This document shows, one piece after another, positions 8,653 to 17,656 of a DNA stretch of 64,000 nucleotides; within the stretch, counting starts at the first letter, position 1; the number at the start of each line of letters is the position of its first letter. A model generated the notes under the pieces. That model saw nothing but the letters and a program-made list of their open reading frames with translations. It was not told the DNA's origin and ran no database searches. A program made the position numbers and the translations under genes. Origin of the DNA: Candidatus Amarobacter glycogenicus (GTDB taxonomy: Bacteria > Chloroflexota > Dehalococcoidia > Tepidiformales > Tepidiformaceae); contig JADJZF010000007.1 in the NCBI GenBank assembly GCA_016719395.1, positions 238,455 to 302,454 of the forward strand, in the 5' to 3' direction.

Positions 8653-9919
8653 TGGCTCGTTCGCCAGGTGAGACGTCCCGGATCATCCCGGCCGCCACCG
8701 TGTGGCGCGTCGCCGGGTCGATCAGGATGAAACTCCCGGTATCGCGACTCCTCGAATAGGGGTCGGCGAAGAGCGGCTCCATGGTCTTGATGGTGATCCG
8801 GCCGATCTCGTTCAGGCTCATCGCGTCGCCCGCGGCGGTTCGCTCCAGGTCTTCAATCTCGAGGCGGTCATCCAGGGACTCCACCATGCACTTCACCCGC
8901 CGCGTGGTGTGCTTGATCCAGAACTGCTGCCGCGGCCGCAGTGCGGTGGAGTCGCTCATCCAGCAGATGTCCGCCGCGAACCGGTTGGTCGTTGGCAGGG
9001 GCGCATCGGCCGTCACGAACATGTACCCCCGGCTGACATCGATGTCGTCTTCCAGCCGCACCGTCACCGCGTCGCCGCTCTCCGCTGCCGCCAGCCGCTG
9101 GTCGAACCGGTCGATCCCGGCCACCCGCGTCGTCTTCCCCACCGGCAGCACGGTGACGTGGGAGCCGACCTCGAGCACTCCCGCCGCCAGCGTCCCGGCG
9201 TAGCCCCGGTAGTCGTGGTGCTCATCTGTCAGGGGGCGGATCACGTACTGCACCGGGAATCGGACGTCGGCGTGCCGCGCGGGGTCGCGCACTTCCACGG
9301 TCTCCAGGAACTCCAGCAGTGTCGGCCCGGTGTACCAGGGCATGTTCGGCGCGCCCTCGACGATGTTTTCCCCTGAGACTGCCGACATCGGGATGACCGT
9401 CACCCGCGGTACGCCGAGACGCCCCGCAAGCGCGCGGTACTCCCCCTCGATCTCGTCGTACCGGCTCCGAGACCAGCCCGCCAGGTCCATTTTGTTCACG
9501 CAAAGGACCAGATGCTCGATGCCCAGCAGATGCGTCAACGCCGAATGCCGCCGGGTCTGCTCAACCACGCCCTTGCGCGCGTCCACCAGGATGAGGGCAA
9601 GTTGCGCTGTCGAAGCGCCCGTCACCATGTTCCGCGTGTACTGCACATGTCCGGGCGAGTCCGCGATGATGAATTTGCGCTTCGGCGTTGCGAAATACCG
9701 GTACGCCACGTCGATCGTGATGCCCTGCTCCCGCTCGGCGCGCAGCCCGTCCGTGAGCAGCGCCAGGTTCACATCCCCCAGCCCCTGCGCCGCGCTCGCA
9801 CGCTCGAGGCTGGCGAGGGTGTCTTCGAACACCTGCTTTGAATCGTAGAGAAGCCGCCCGATGAGCGTGCTCTTCCCATCGTCGACGGACCCAGCGGTTG
9901 CGAGCCGGAGGAGGTCCAT
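8642..9919 (-). CDS. cysN: Sulfate adenylyltransferase subunit 1 (GTPase)
   Basis: The GTPase subunit of ATP sulfurylase, which couples GTP hydrolysis to formation of adenylyl sulfate. The 425-residue length is normal when no APS kinase is fused. The P-loop GSVDDGKST begins at about residue 10, the switch region has the REQGITIDVAYRYF block, DSPGH forms G3 and NKMD forms G4. The two beta-barrel EF-Tu-like domains follow. The start ATG overlaps the cysD stop (TGATG), so the two subunits are translationally coupled. Confidence 0.97.
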   Translation of the reverse strand: MDLLRLATAGSVDDGKSTLIGRLLYDSKQVFEDTLASLERASAAQGLGDVNLALLTDGLRAEREQGITIDVAYRYFATPKRKFIIADSPGHVQYTRNMVTGASTAQLALILVDARKGVVEQTRRHSALTHLLGIEHLVLCVNKMDLAGWSRSRYDEIEGEYRALAGRLGVPRVTVIPMSAVSGENIVEGAPNMPWYTGPTLLEFLETVEVRDPARHADVRFPVQYVIRPLTDEHHDYRGYAGTLAAGVLEVGSHVTVLPVGKTTRVAGIDRFDQRLAAAESGDAVTVRLEDDIDVSRGYMFVTADAPLPTTNRFAADICWMSDSTALRPRQQFWIKHTTRRVKCMVESLDDRLEIEDLERTAAGDAMSLNEIGRITIKTMEPLFADPYSRSRDTGSFILIDPATRHTVAAGMIRDVSPGERASES

Positions 9920-10848
9920 CAGAAGTACCCCTCACGTTTGCGGTCTTCCATCGCCGCTTCCGAAAACTGGTCGTCCGCCCGGCTTTGGCCGCGTTCCGTG
10001 ATGCGCGTCGCCGCGATTTCCGAGACCACCGTAGAAACCGTCGCAGCCGTAGAACGGACCGCCGCTGTGCAGGTCATGTCGCCGACCGTCCGGTAACGGA
10101 CCGAAGCAACGAACGGCTTCTCGCTCGCCAGCGGCGGAAGGTACTCGCTCACCGCCATCAGCATCCCGTCGCGCTCGAAAACTTCCCGCTCGTGTGCGAA
10201 GTAAATCGACGGGATCTCAAGGCCCTCCCGCTCGACATACCGCCAGATGTCCAGCTCCGTCCAGTTCGAAAGCGGGAACACGCGCAGATGCTCGCCCCGC
10301 ACATGCATCCCGTTGAACAGGTGCCACAGCTCCGGCCGCTGGTTCCGAGGGTCCCACTGCCCGAACTCATCGCGGAACGAAAAGACGCGTTCCTTCGCAC
10401 GCGCCTTCTCTTCATCTCGTCTCGCCCCTCCGATGGCGGCATCCAGTTGATGCTCCGCAATCGCCTCAAGCAGCACCGGCGTCTGCAACCGGTTACGCGA
10501 GGCACGCGCACCGCGCTCTTCTACGAGCTCGCCGCGGTCGATGGCCTCTTGTACCGAGGCCACGATCAGCCGCGCCCCAAGCTCCGCGACTCGCCGGTCC
10601 CGGAACTCAACGACCTCCGGAAAGTTATGTCCTGTATCGACATGCATCACCGGAAACGGGATCTTCGCCGGCCAGAACGCCTTCTCCGCAATGCGCAGGA
10701 GGACGATCGAGTCCTTCCCCCCGGAGAACAGCAACACCGGACGCTCGAACTCGGCCGCGACCTCTCGCATGATGAAAATCGCCTCGGCCTCGAGCATTTC
10801 GAGCACCGAATCGTGGAGGACCGGGACCGAAGCTTCTTCCGTCGTCAC
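9919..10848 (-). CDS. cysD: Sulfate adenylyltransferase subunit 2
   Basis: The catalytic subunit of ATP sulfurylase, a member of the PAPS reductase/PP-loop ATPase family. The PP-loop SGGKDS is at 42-47, followed by HVDTGHNFPEV and the FPLSNWTELDIWRY block typical of CysD. The length is 309 residues. It starts at a GTG that overlaps the cysC stop (GTGA), and its own stop overlaps the cysN start. Confidence 0.97.
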   Translation of the reverse strand: MTTEEASVPVLHDSVLEMLEAEAIFIMREVAAEFERPVLLFSGGKDSIVLLRIAEKAFWPAKIPFPVMHVDTGHNFPEVVEFRDRRVAELGARLIVASVQEAIDRGELVEERGARASRNRLQTPVLLEAIAEHQLDAAIGGARRDEEKARAKERVFSFRDEFGQWDPRNQRPELWHLFNGMHVRGEHLRVFPLSNWTELDIWRYVEREGLEIPSIYFAHEREVFERDGMLMAVSEYLPPLASEKPFVASVRYRTVGDMTCTAAVRSTAATVSTVVSEIAATRITERGQSRADDQFSEAAMEDRKREGYF

Positions 10849-11474
10849 CGAACCGCCTCCGCCGCCCGCGCGATAAGCCCTTCCCGTTCCAGGTACCCGA
10901 GCACGCGGTCAATCGAGGCTTCGAGCGGCTCCTGCCCGGTCGGGATCACAATCTCCGGAGCGGCCGGCGGCTCATACGGGTCATCGATACCGGTGAAGCC
11001 CGGGCGCTTGCCCGCCCGCGCCTCCGCGTAAAGCCCCTTCACGTCCCGAGCCTCGCACTCCTCGAGACTGGCGGCGACGTGTGCCTCGATGAACCGCACT
11101 CCGTCAGCCTCGACCATCCGCCGCACGGCGTCCCGCGTTTCCCGGTACGGCGAAATCGCCGCGCTGATGACGCCCACGCCGTTTCGCGCGAGAAGGTTCG
11201 CAACGAATCCGATCCGCAGAATGTTGGTGTCGCGGTCCTCCCGGCTGAATCCGAGACCTTTTGAGAGGTTCAGCCGCACCTCGTCGCCGTCGAGTACCTC
11301 GATCTTCCGCCCGCGTCCGCGCAGCAAAGGCGCCACCGCCTCGGTCAACGTCGATTTGCCGGCCCCCGAAAGGCCGGTGAACCAGAGTACGAAGCCGGTC
11401 TCGCTGTTCAAGCGCACCTCGGGGTTGGTGGGGTGTTCTGCATCGTCGGTACGGCCTACGTGTGGAGGCCGCAC
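10845..11474 (-). CDS. cysC: Adenylyl-sulfate kinase
   Basis: Phosphorylates adenylyl sulfate to PAPS. The P-loop GLSGAGKST is at 34-42. The ISPYR(E) and KGLYAEARAGKRPGFTGIDDPYE blocks are characteristic of CysC. The length is 209 residues with the upstream start, which overlaps cysH by 19 bp. A start just before the SETGFVLWFTG segment would fit the usual family N-terminus better, so the first ~22 residues are uncertain. It lies second in the cysH-C-D-N operon. Confidence 0.93.
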   Translation of the reverse strand: MRPPHVGRTDDAEHPTNPEVRLNSETGFVLWFTGLSGAGKSTLTEAVAPLLRGRGRKIEVLDGDEVRLNLSKGLGFSREDRDTNILRIGFVANLLARNGVGVISAAISPYRETRDAVRRMVEADGVRFIEAHVAASLEECEARDVKGLYAEARAGKRPGFTGIDDPYEPPAAPEIVIPTGQEPLEASIDRVLGYLEREGLIARAAEAVR

Positions 11475-12157
11475 TCCTCCTTGTCAAAGCCCTGCCAACG
11501 TCCTGCGCGTCCCTGTACGCCCGGTAGCGTGCAGTTGTAACAACCGATACTCGCGTAGCCCTGGTCGAGCAGCGGGTTGTACGGGATCTTGTTCGCCATC
11601 ACGTACTCCCAGGTCTGCTTCTCAGTCCAGTTCGCCAACGGGTTCAGTTTCACGACACCGAACTTGGGAGCCCACGACACGATCGGCGTGTCGGCACGCC
11701 CTTCCGACTGGTCCCGCCGCAGTCCGCTGACCCACGCCGACTTCCCCGCGAGCGCACGCCGGTTGGGTTCGATCTTCCGGATCTCGCAGCAAAGGTCAGG
11801 GTCGCGCATCCAGAGCGCCGAACCGTACTTCGCCGCCTGTTCCTCGTGGCTCATCTCCGGTTTGTAGACGTTCACATTCCCGAGTCCGAGCGCCGGGATC
11901 GATTTCCGCATCGTTTCGTGCGTCTCTTCGAAAAGGTAGTCCGTATCGAGGACGAACACGTGAACATCGGGCTTCAGTTGCGCCACCATATGCAGGATTG
12001 CCATCCCACTCGCGCCGCCGAAACTCGCCCCTACGGAGAGGCCCTCGCCGAACGTTTCGACCGCCCACTGCACGATCTCCCGCGGGTCCGTCCGCTCGAA
12101 TCCGGCATCGAGTTCCGCAAGCTCGCCCGGGCTGAATGTCTTCTTCGTCGTTAGCAA
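11456..12157 (-). CDS. cysH: Phosphoadenylyl/adenylyl-sulfate reductase, [4Fe-4S] type
   Basis: Reduces activated sulfate to sulfite. It has 233 residues. The four cluster cysteines are a CC pair at 123-124 and CYNC at 206-209, with the catalytic Cys in the C-terminal ECGLHT (C229). The CC...CxxC set marks the iron-sulfur subclass, which commonly uses APS directly, yet an APS kinase gene follows. The second pair reads CYNC where C-x-P-C is more usual. The start is a TTG. TAGGGT at 12166-12171 (minus strand) lies 8 nt upstream, consistent with a leaderless message, and no Shine-Dalgarno is visible. First gene of the operon. Confidence 0.94.
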   Translation of the reverse strand: MLTTKKTFSPGELAELDAGFERTDPREIVQWAVETFGEGLSVGASFGGASGMAILHMVAQLKPDVHVFVLDTDYLFEETHETMRKSIPALGLGNVNVYKPEMSHEEQAAKYGSALWMRDPDLCCEIRKIEPNRRALAGKSAWVSGLRRDQSEGRADTPIVSWAPKFGVVKLNPLANWTEKQTWEYVMANKIPYNPLLDQGYASIGCYNCTLPGVQGRAGRWQGFDKEECGLHT

Positions 12158-12190
12158 AGCGAGAGACCCTATACCTGAGTAGTTCAGTCA

Positions 12191-12238
12191 ACTTTATCAA
12201 CTTCATCCGTTGCGGGCAAGGGCTATAGTTGATAAAGT
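12191..12238. promoter_or_regulatory. Inverted repeat in the divergent cysH / sulfite reductase promoter
   Basis: ACTTTATCAACT at 12191-12202 and its exact complement at 12227-12238, 24 bp apart, in the 145-bp region between cysH and the reductase gene. The right arm overlaps a TATAGT -10 candidate for the rightward gene (12224-12229). The left arm falls at the -35 position for the leftward TAGGGT box. A regulator bound here could control both halves of sulfate assimilation. The AT-rich arms stand out in GC-rich DNA. Confidence 0.6.
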
Positions 12239-12302
12239 CAGTCATCTTTGCCGCCATACCCCGCGCCCGCCGGGGGCCGCAACCCGGTTCGAGGTGAACT
12301 CC

Positions 12303-14075
12303 ATGCCTGACGTCGAGACTCTCGTCTACACCAACGAGCCCGCCCTCATCCTCCCTGTCCTCGAAAAGGAACTGCAGGACTTCCAGACGGAAGCCCACCG
12401 CATGCTCAACGGCGAATGGGAAGAGAATCAGTTTATCGGCTTTCGCCTGAAACAGGGCGTCTACGGCCAGCGCCAGCCGAACGTCCAGATGATCCGCGTG
12501 AAGCTCCCCTTCGGCGGCGTAACGCCGGAACAGATGGACGCTTTCGCCGAAGTTGCGGAGCGATTCGCACCCTTGCGGAAGGGTCACATCACGACCCGCC
12601 AGAACATCCAGCTCCACCACATTCCGCTGGCAAAAGCCGCTGAAGCCCTTTTCGTCCTCGGCAAGGCCGGCCTCTCCACCCGTGAAGCCTGCGGAAACAC
12701 CGTCCGCAACGTCACTGGCGACCCGTGGGCGGGTATCCAGGAAGGCGAACTCTTCGACCCTACCCCGTACGCCGGCGCCTTCGCCCGCTTCTGGCTTCGG
12801 AACCCGCTCTCCCAGCTCCTCCCCCGGAAATTCAAGGTCGCCTTCACCGGTACCGATGCCGACAACGCGATTACCGGCATCCATGACCTCGGCTTCATTC
12901 CACGCATTCAAGACGGCGTCAAGGGATTCGAGGTAGTCGTTGGCGGTGGCCTCAGCATCATGGCGCGCAATGCACCCGTCCTCGCCCCATTCGTGTCCAC
13001 CGACGAGTACCTCAGGCTCTCCGAGGCCGTCGTCCGCATCTTCGAAAAAGCCGACGAACTCCGAAAGAACCGCTCCAAGGCTCGCCTCAAGTTCCTCGTC
13101 CACCGTGTCGGCATCGAAGAGTTCCGTCGCATGGTCGATGAAGAGCTAAAGGGCGACTGGGCCAGCAAGGACTTCCGCCCGGACCGGCTCCTCTACATCC
13201 ACGACGAGGAACAGAACGCCCCGCCCCGGAAGCCCCTCTACCAGCAGCCGAATGGCGATATGGCGGCGTTCTCGGCCTTCGTTTCGGCCAACGTCCGCGC
13301 TCAGAGACAACAGGGCTTCAGCGCCGTCGAAGTCAAAGTCACCCGTGGCGACCTCAAGCCCGAGCAGTTCCGCGGCATCGCAACGATCATGCGCGAATAC
13401 TGCGGCGGCTACGCCCGCATGACCGTCGGCCAGAACATCGTCCTCCGCTGGGTCCGCGACGAAAGCCTCTTCGAGGTCTTCCAGGGGCTGCGCGACCTCG
13501 GCCTCGCCGACATCGGCGCCCAGGGCATCACCGATGTCGTCAGCTGCCCCGGCACCGACAGCTGCAAGCTCGGCATCACCGCCTCCATGGGCCTGAACCA
13601 GGCAATCCAGGACCGCGTCGAACTCATGGACGTCACCGATGCCCTCACCAGGAAGATCCACATCAAGATGAGCGGCTGCCCGAACAGCTGCGGCCAACAC
13701 CACATCGCCAACATCGGTTTCCACGGCGCCGCAATGAAAGTCGGCCCTCAGCAGCTCCCCGCCTATCACATGTTCGTCGGCGGCTCCTACGACAACGGCA
13801 ACCTGCGCATGGCCACCCAGCTCAAGGTCCGCCTCCCCGCAAAGCGCGGCCCCGATGCCGTCGAGCGTGTGGTGAAGTTCTACGAAGCCGGCCGCCAGCC
13901 TGGCGAAGAATTCAACGCCTTCTTCGATCGGGTGGGCGCAGAAGCCTTCGAGACCGCAATCGAAGACCTCACCCTCCCCGGTGACTTCACCGACGACAAC
14001 CGCCAGATGTTCATCGACTGGAGCCGCCTGGAGCTCTACCAGCTGCAGCGCGGCGAAGGCGAATGCGCGATCTAA
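12303..14075 (+). CDS. Siroheme/[4Fe-4S] sulfite (or nitrite) reductase, ferredoxin type
   Basis: Six-electron reduction of sulfite to sulfide (or nitrite to ammonia), cytoplasmic. The protein is 590 residues with two ferrodoxin-like half domains. The cluster/siroheme cysteines are C415 and C421 (C-x5-C) and C459 and C463 (C-x3-C), in the contexts VSCPGTDSCKLG and SGCPNSCGQHH. Sequence alone does not separate sulfite from nitrite reductase, but the divergent cysHCDN operon favours sulfite. The ATG at 12303 was chosen over earlier in-frame starts because the family N-terminus begins there. Confidence 0.9.
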   Translation: MPDVETLVYTNEPALILPVLEKELQDFQTEAHRMLNGEWEENQFIGFRLKQGVYGQRQPNVQMIRVKLPFGGVTPEQMDAFAEVAERFAPLRKGHITTRQNIQLHHIPLAKAAEALFVLGKAGLSTREACGNTVRNVTGDPWAGIQEGELFDPTPYAGAFARFWLRNPLSQLLPRKFKVAFTGTDADNAITGIHDLGFIPRIQDGVKGFEVVVGGGLSIMARNAPVLAPFVSTDEYLRLSEAVVRIFEKADELRKNRSKARLKFLVHRVGIEEFRRMVDEELKGDWASKDFRPDRLLYIHDEEQNAPPRKPLYQQPNGDMAAFSAFVSANVRAQRQQGFSAVEVKVTRGDLKPEQFRGIATIMREYCGGYARMTVGQNIVLRWVRDESLFEVFQGLRDLGLADIGAQGITDVVSCPGTDSCKLGITASMGLNQAIQDRVELMDVTDALTRKIHIKMSGCPNSCGQHHIANIGFHGAAMKVGPQQLPAYHMFVGGSYDNGNLRMATQLKVRLPAKRGPDAVERVVKFYEAGRQPGEEFNAFFDRVGAEAFETAIEDLTLPGDFTDDNRQMFIDWSRLELYQLQRGEGECAI

Positions 14076-14079
14076 CGCG

Positions 14080-14766
14080 CTAACCGCCCTGCAGCGTCTT
14101 CCATGCCTGGTCGAATGCGATCCCGCCGTTCGCCGCTGCTTCCTGCAGGGCGAACCGCTGGTGCGCCTCGTCCACCTGCAACAGGTACAGCGCCGGGTTT
14201 GCGCTCACTTCGAGTGCCAGCACCTCGTGGCGGACCATCATCCCGCAGAAGGCCTCGAAAATCGCCGGCTGGCCCAGGTAGTTCTCGAACACGAACAGGG
14301 AGATGTCTCCCCGCGCGTCCTCCTCCCCGGCCGCGACCACACGGTCGTAGACATCCCCCAGCCAGTCGCCGATCCGCTCCCATTCTCCCGCTGCCTCCGC
14401 ACACGCCCGGGAGTCCAGGGCTTCGAGCGAGGAGAACAGCATCACGAGAAACGTCGGCAGCCTCCGCTGCTCGTAGCCGAGCCGCGCAACGCCAACCCAG
14501 CGCACATCTTCGGCACATGCCGAATGCGGGCGCTGGGCCGGGATCGCCCCGGCGAGTTCGTTCGCTTCCGCATCCGGCAGCGTCCTGATCCAGTCCTCGA
14601 TCGTCGACGGTGCCACGTCCGCAAGATCGATCACGGAAAGCGCCGCCAGCCGGCGCTCCGGCGACCCGTCCTGGATCTCCTGCACAAGTTCCGGCGTCGT
14701 CATCCTGCGAAACGCCGGTTCGTGTTCCTGCCAGCCGCTGTACTCCCGCGGGAGTCGCCTTTCCAT
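14080..14766 (-). CDS. Hypothetical protein, HEAT-like helical
   Basis: A 228-residue protein, not recognised. It is mostly helical, with short Leu/Ala-rich segments (residues 25-75) that could form two HEAT-like repeats. There is no signal peptide, membrane span or metal motif. Its stop is 4 bp from the sulfite reductase stop, convergent. Among overlapping frames this one has the ordinary amino-acid balance and start; the adjacent frame is Arg/Gly-rich and looks like a shadow. Confidence 0.7.
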   Translation of the reverse strand: MERRLPREYSGWQEHEPAFRRMTTPELVQEIQDGSPERRLAALSVIDLADVAPSTIEDWIRTLPDAEANELAGAIPAQRPHSACAEDVRWVGVARLGYEQRRLPTFLVMLFSSLEALDSRACAEAAGEWERIGDWLGDVYDRVVAAGEEDARGDISLFVFENYLGQPAIFEAFCGMMVRHEVLALEVSANPALYLLQVDEAHQRFALQEAAANGGIAFDQAWKTLQGG

Positions 14767-14821
14767 GCTCCGCAGGATACCTCACGGCATCCCTGCGGGA
14801 TTCCGTGCAGTTGCCTGATGC

Positions 14822-14835
14822 TAGACTGGAAAACC
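14822..14835 (+). promoter_or_regulatory. Leaderless -10 element for hemB
   Basis: TAGACT at 14822-14827 followed by 8 nt and the GTG at 14836. This decides the hemB start in favour of the GTG over the ATG at 14818, which lies upstream of the box. Confidence 0.5.
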
Positions 14836-15810
14836 GTGGAACTTCCTCCGTTCAAGCGCCATCGCCGCCTTCGCCGGTCGAGCGGGATCCGTTCGATGGT
14901 CCGCGAGACCGACCTCGCTCCACGGAACCTGATCTACCCGCTCTTCATCGAAGCCGGCCTCCAGGGCCGCTCGCCCATCCTCTCCATGCCGGGACAAGAC
15001 CGGATCGGCGTGGACCAGTTGAACGCAGAAGCGGACGACCTCGCCCGCCTCGGAATTCCTGCGGTCCTCCTCTTCGGGCTCCCGGTCTCAAAGGATGACC
15101 TTGGAAGCGGCGCATACGCACGCGACGGGATCGTTCAGCAGTCTATTCGCCGCCTGAAAGAGGCAAACCCCGAACTGGTCGTCGTTGGCGACGTCTGCCT
15201 CTGCGAATACACCTCGCACGGCCATTGCGGCCCGCTCCTCCCCGATGGTTCAGTCGACAACGACGCCACCCTTCCCTTACTCGCCGAAACCGCGGTGACC
15301 CTTGCCGAAGCCGGCTGCGACATCATCGCCCCGAGCGACATGATGGATGGTCGGGTCACGGCCATCCGCCTCGCCCTCGATTCCGCCGGGTTCGCGCAGA
15401 CGCCGATTCTCTCCTACGCCGCGAAGTTCTCAAGCGCCTTCTATGGCCCCTTCCGCGATGCCGCCGATAGCGCGCCCCAGTTCGGCGACCGCCGCGGCTA
15501 CCAGATGGATCCCGCAAACGCGCGGATGGCCCTCGATGAAGTCGCCACAGACATCGCGGAAGTCGCCGAGATGGTCATGGTCAAACCCGCTCTCCCCTAC
15601 CTCGACGTGCTCCGCCAGGTGCGCGACCGCGTCGACGTGCCGGTCGCGGCCTACAACGTCAGTGGCGAGTACAGCATGCTCATGGCCGCAATCCAGAACG
15701 GCTGGCTCGACGAGCACCGCGCGATTGATGAAACGCTCACCTCGATCCGCCGTGCCGGCGCCGACATGATCATCACCTACCATGCCAAGCAGTGGGCCGC
15801 CCGGCAGTAG
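14836..15810 (+). CDS. hemB: Delta-aminolevulinic acid dehydratase (porphobilinogen synthase)
   Basis: Condenses two 5-aminolevulinate molecules to porphobilinogen in tetrapyrrole synthesis, which also supplies siroheme for the nearby reductase. It has 324 residues. The zinc-type cysteine triad is C121, C123 and C131 (DVCLCEYTSHGHCG), so this is a Zn-dependent rather than Mg-only enzyme. The two active-site lysines are K197 (SYAAKFSSAFYGPFRDA) and K250 (MVKPALPYLD). The start is the GTG at 14836, which has a -10 box 8 nt upstream. The ATG at 14818 would add six residues. Confidence 0.96.
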   Translation: MELPPFKRHRRLRRSSGIRSMVRETDLAPRNLIYPLFIEAGLQGRSPILSMPGQDRIGVDQLNAEADDLARLGIPAVLLFGLPVSKDDLGSGAYARDGIVQQSIRRLKEANPELVVVGDVCLCEYTSHGHCGPLLPDGSVDNDATLPLLAETAVTLAEAGCDIIAPSDMMDGRVTAIRLALDSAGFAQTPILSYAAKFSSAFYGPFRDAADSAPQFGDRRGYQMDPANARMALDEVATDIAEVAEMVMVKPALPYLDVLRQVRDRVDVPVAAYNVSGEYSMLMAAIQNGWLDEHRAIDETLTSIRRAGADMIITYHAKQWAARQ

Positions 15811-15823
15811 CCGGGGCCTTCTC

Positions 15824-16255
15824 CTAAGCCCGCCTGAGCGCCGCCGCCGGCTGAGTCGCCGCTATGGCAGTGCTCAGCACCGTCCGCCGCGAGGGCTGGC
15901 TCGGCTCCTGGCAGGCTGCCACTAGCGCGCGATCGACGGAATCCGCGATCCCGTGCGCCCGAGCCTCCATCCGCACATGCGCGACCGTACCGGAAATCGT
16001 CGCTTCTGCCCCTGGCCACGGCTCTGCCCGCAACACCCGCAAATGCCGCGTCGTCTGATTCCATTCGATTACCAGGCGAGCATGAGACCCGGGCCCGGCC
16101 GAGAACCTCGTGTAGCCCCCGAGGTATTCCTGCGTCACGTGGAGCCCTTTGGCCGTGGGATCCACACCCGCTCGACCAAGTCCATCCCAGAGGTCTCCCA
16201 GAGCAAGCAACAACCTGAACGCCACGTCCGAGTGATCTGCACGCACGTGTACCAA
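15824..16255 (-). CDS. Hypothetical protein
   Basis: A 143-residue frame, not recognised. The N-terminal half has a plausible mix of helix and strand. The last 30 residues (Ser/Thr/Ala/Arg-rich) look less protein-like, so the true end or even the gene is uncertain. It converges on hemB with 13 bp between stops. The rest of 16256-16530 shows no convincing gene. Confidence 0.45.
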   Translation of the reverse strand: MVHVRADHSDVAFRLLLALGDLWDGLGRAGVDPTAKGLHVTQEYLGGYTRFSAGPGSHARLVIEWNQTTRHLRVLRAEPWPGAEATISGTVAHVRMEARAHGIADSVDRALVAACQEPSQPSRRTVLSTAIAATQPAAALRRA

Positions 16256-16530
16256 CCCGGCGGATAAAGTCGGACCGCTCGCAGCCCCCGCAAGCCGCAG
16301 AGGCTGATTCTACGCCCCCGCCGGGGGATCTATGCAAGCCATCGATTGCCGGTATAGACCACGCCATCCACTTCTCTCCGAAGCTGGAGCCCACTCCCGC
16401 CCCTGCCGCCCGGACGTCTTCCTCCCATCACAATCGGCTATGCCCGCCCTGGCGGCCGTCACCCTTCACGTCTGCAGAAACATTATTGGTCTGGGCAGTG
16501 CTAGGCTCGCTCAGCCACTGGAGGAACGTC

Positions 16531-16812
16531 GTGCCGGTTTGCGCTATCTGCCAACACCTTTCCACTCCCGCCCGCGCGGCGGCTGGCACCGTGGGCCTCC
16601 TTACCAATGCGCCGGACATGGTCGCATCGGCCGTCGATAGCTTCGAAAGCGTGGGCACGGACCAGCACATCATCGTTCATGCCTGCCCCGAACACGTCGT
16701 CGATGTCTACCGCGGCCGCATCGAGGGCATCCGCATGGCCTGGCGCCTCGTCGGCGACACCGCTACTCCGTTTCGCCAAAATCCCGCAGCAGTGTCCGCA
16801 TCCCGGGCTTAA
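16531..16812 (+). CDS. Small Cys/His-containing unknown protein
   Basis: A 93-residue protein starting at a GTG with a GGAGG Shine-Dalgarno 6 nt upstream, which fixes the start better than earlier in-frame codons. The N-terminus has a CxxC (residues 4-7) plus a His, and later a HACPEH segment (about 51-56), so it could bind a metal. Its 3' end overlaps the purU 3' end by 50 bp on the other strand, so the final ~16 residues are unusual. Function unknown. Confidence 0.6.
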   Translation: MPVCAICQHLSTPARAAAGTVGLLTNAPDMVASAVDSFESVGTDQHIIVHACPEHVVDVYRGRIEGIRMAWRLVGDTATPFRQNPAAVSASRA

Positions 16813-17656
16813 ACACGACCTTCCCGTTGATGACCACGACTTCGTTGTTCAGGTAGAGCTGAAGCGCACGGCTCAGCACGACGCCCTCGAGCGCCCGCCC
16901 CTTCCTTCGCACGTCCTCCACGCTATCGACGCCAACCTCGATGTGAAACACGTCCTGGAGGATGATCGGGCCCGCGTCGAGCTCCTCCGTCACGAAGTGC
17001 GCCGTGCAACCCGTCACGCGCACACCGTCCTCCCACGCCCTCCGGTACGGATTCGCGCCCGGAAAGTACGGGAGCAGCGATGGGTGGATGTTGATGATCC
17101 GCCCGGCATACGGTCCGACGACGGTCGGCGTCAGGATCTGCATGTAGCGCGCCAGCACGACCACATCGGCGCCGGCCCGGCCCAACTCCTCGACCACAAA
17201 CGCCTCGTGGGCATCCTTATCCTCGCTTGGGCGCCACGCGAACGGGATTCCTGCGCTCTCCGCGACTGGTCGCAGATCCTCGTGGTTGCCCACCACCGTC
17301 ACCAGATCGCCGTGGAGCAATCCCGCGCGTTGGTCAGTGATCAGTTGCTCCAGGCAGTGCGACTCCTTGCTCACCAGCACGCCGACCTTCGGGCGTTCGC
17401 GCTTGTTGTGGAGCGTCACCCGGATCTCCATGTCGATCTCGCGGCCGATCGCCAGCAATCCGACAACCAGCTCATCGAGCGAAACGGTCGCACCCGTGAT
17501 ATCCACCAGCATGTCCATCAGGAACTGCCCGCGGACCACGCGCTGCTCGATGTCCTCGATATTGATGTCCTGGTCGGCGAGGTACGTGCTGATCCTCGCG
17601 ACAACACCCTTCTGGTCCCGGCCGAGGACGCTGACGATGGCAAGGACACGGCTCAT
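16763..17656 (-). CDS. purU: Formyltetrahydrofolate deformylase
   Basis: Hydrolyses 10-formyl-THF to formate and THF, balancing one-carbon pools and supplying formate for purine synthesis. It has 297 residues: an N-terminal ACT regulatory domain (about 1-85) and a C-terminal formyltransferase domain. The catalytic set is visible as N189 and H191 (NIHPSLLP) and D227 (EELDAGPII). A Shine-Dalgarno AGAGGAAG precedes the ATG by about 5 nt. GART-type formyltransferases lack the ACT domain, which supports PurU. Confidence 0.95.
   Translation of the reverse strand: MSRVLAIVSVLGRDQKGVVARISTYLADQDINIEDIEQRVVRGQFLMDMLVDITGATVSLDELVVGLLAIGREIDMEIRVTLHNKRERPKVGVLVSKESHCLEQLITDQRAGLLHGDLVTVVGNHEDLRPVAESAGIPFAWRPSEDKDAHEAFVVEELGRAGADVVVLARYMQILTPTVVGPYAGRIINIHPSLLPYFPGANPYRRAWEDGVRVTGCTAHFVTEELDAGPIILQDVFHIEVGVDSVEDVRRKGRALEGVVLSRALQLYLNNEVVVINGKVVFKPGMRTLLRDFGETE

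Noticed and set aside
7966..8730. Plus-strand frame across the transporter and the end of cysN
   Set aside because: Highly charged Arg/Glu/Pro translation without hydrophobic core; it is antisense to two well-supported genes.
14072..14785. Alternative frame overlapping the hypothetical gene at 14080-14766
   Set aside because: Gly/Arg-rich with poor amino-acid balance; the frame at 14080-14766 has normal composition and a better start.
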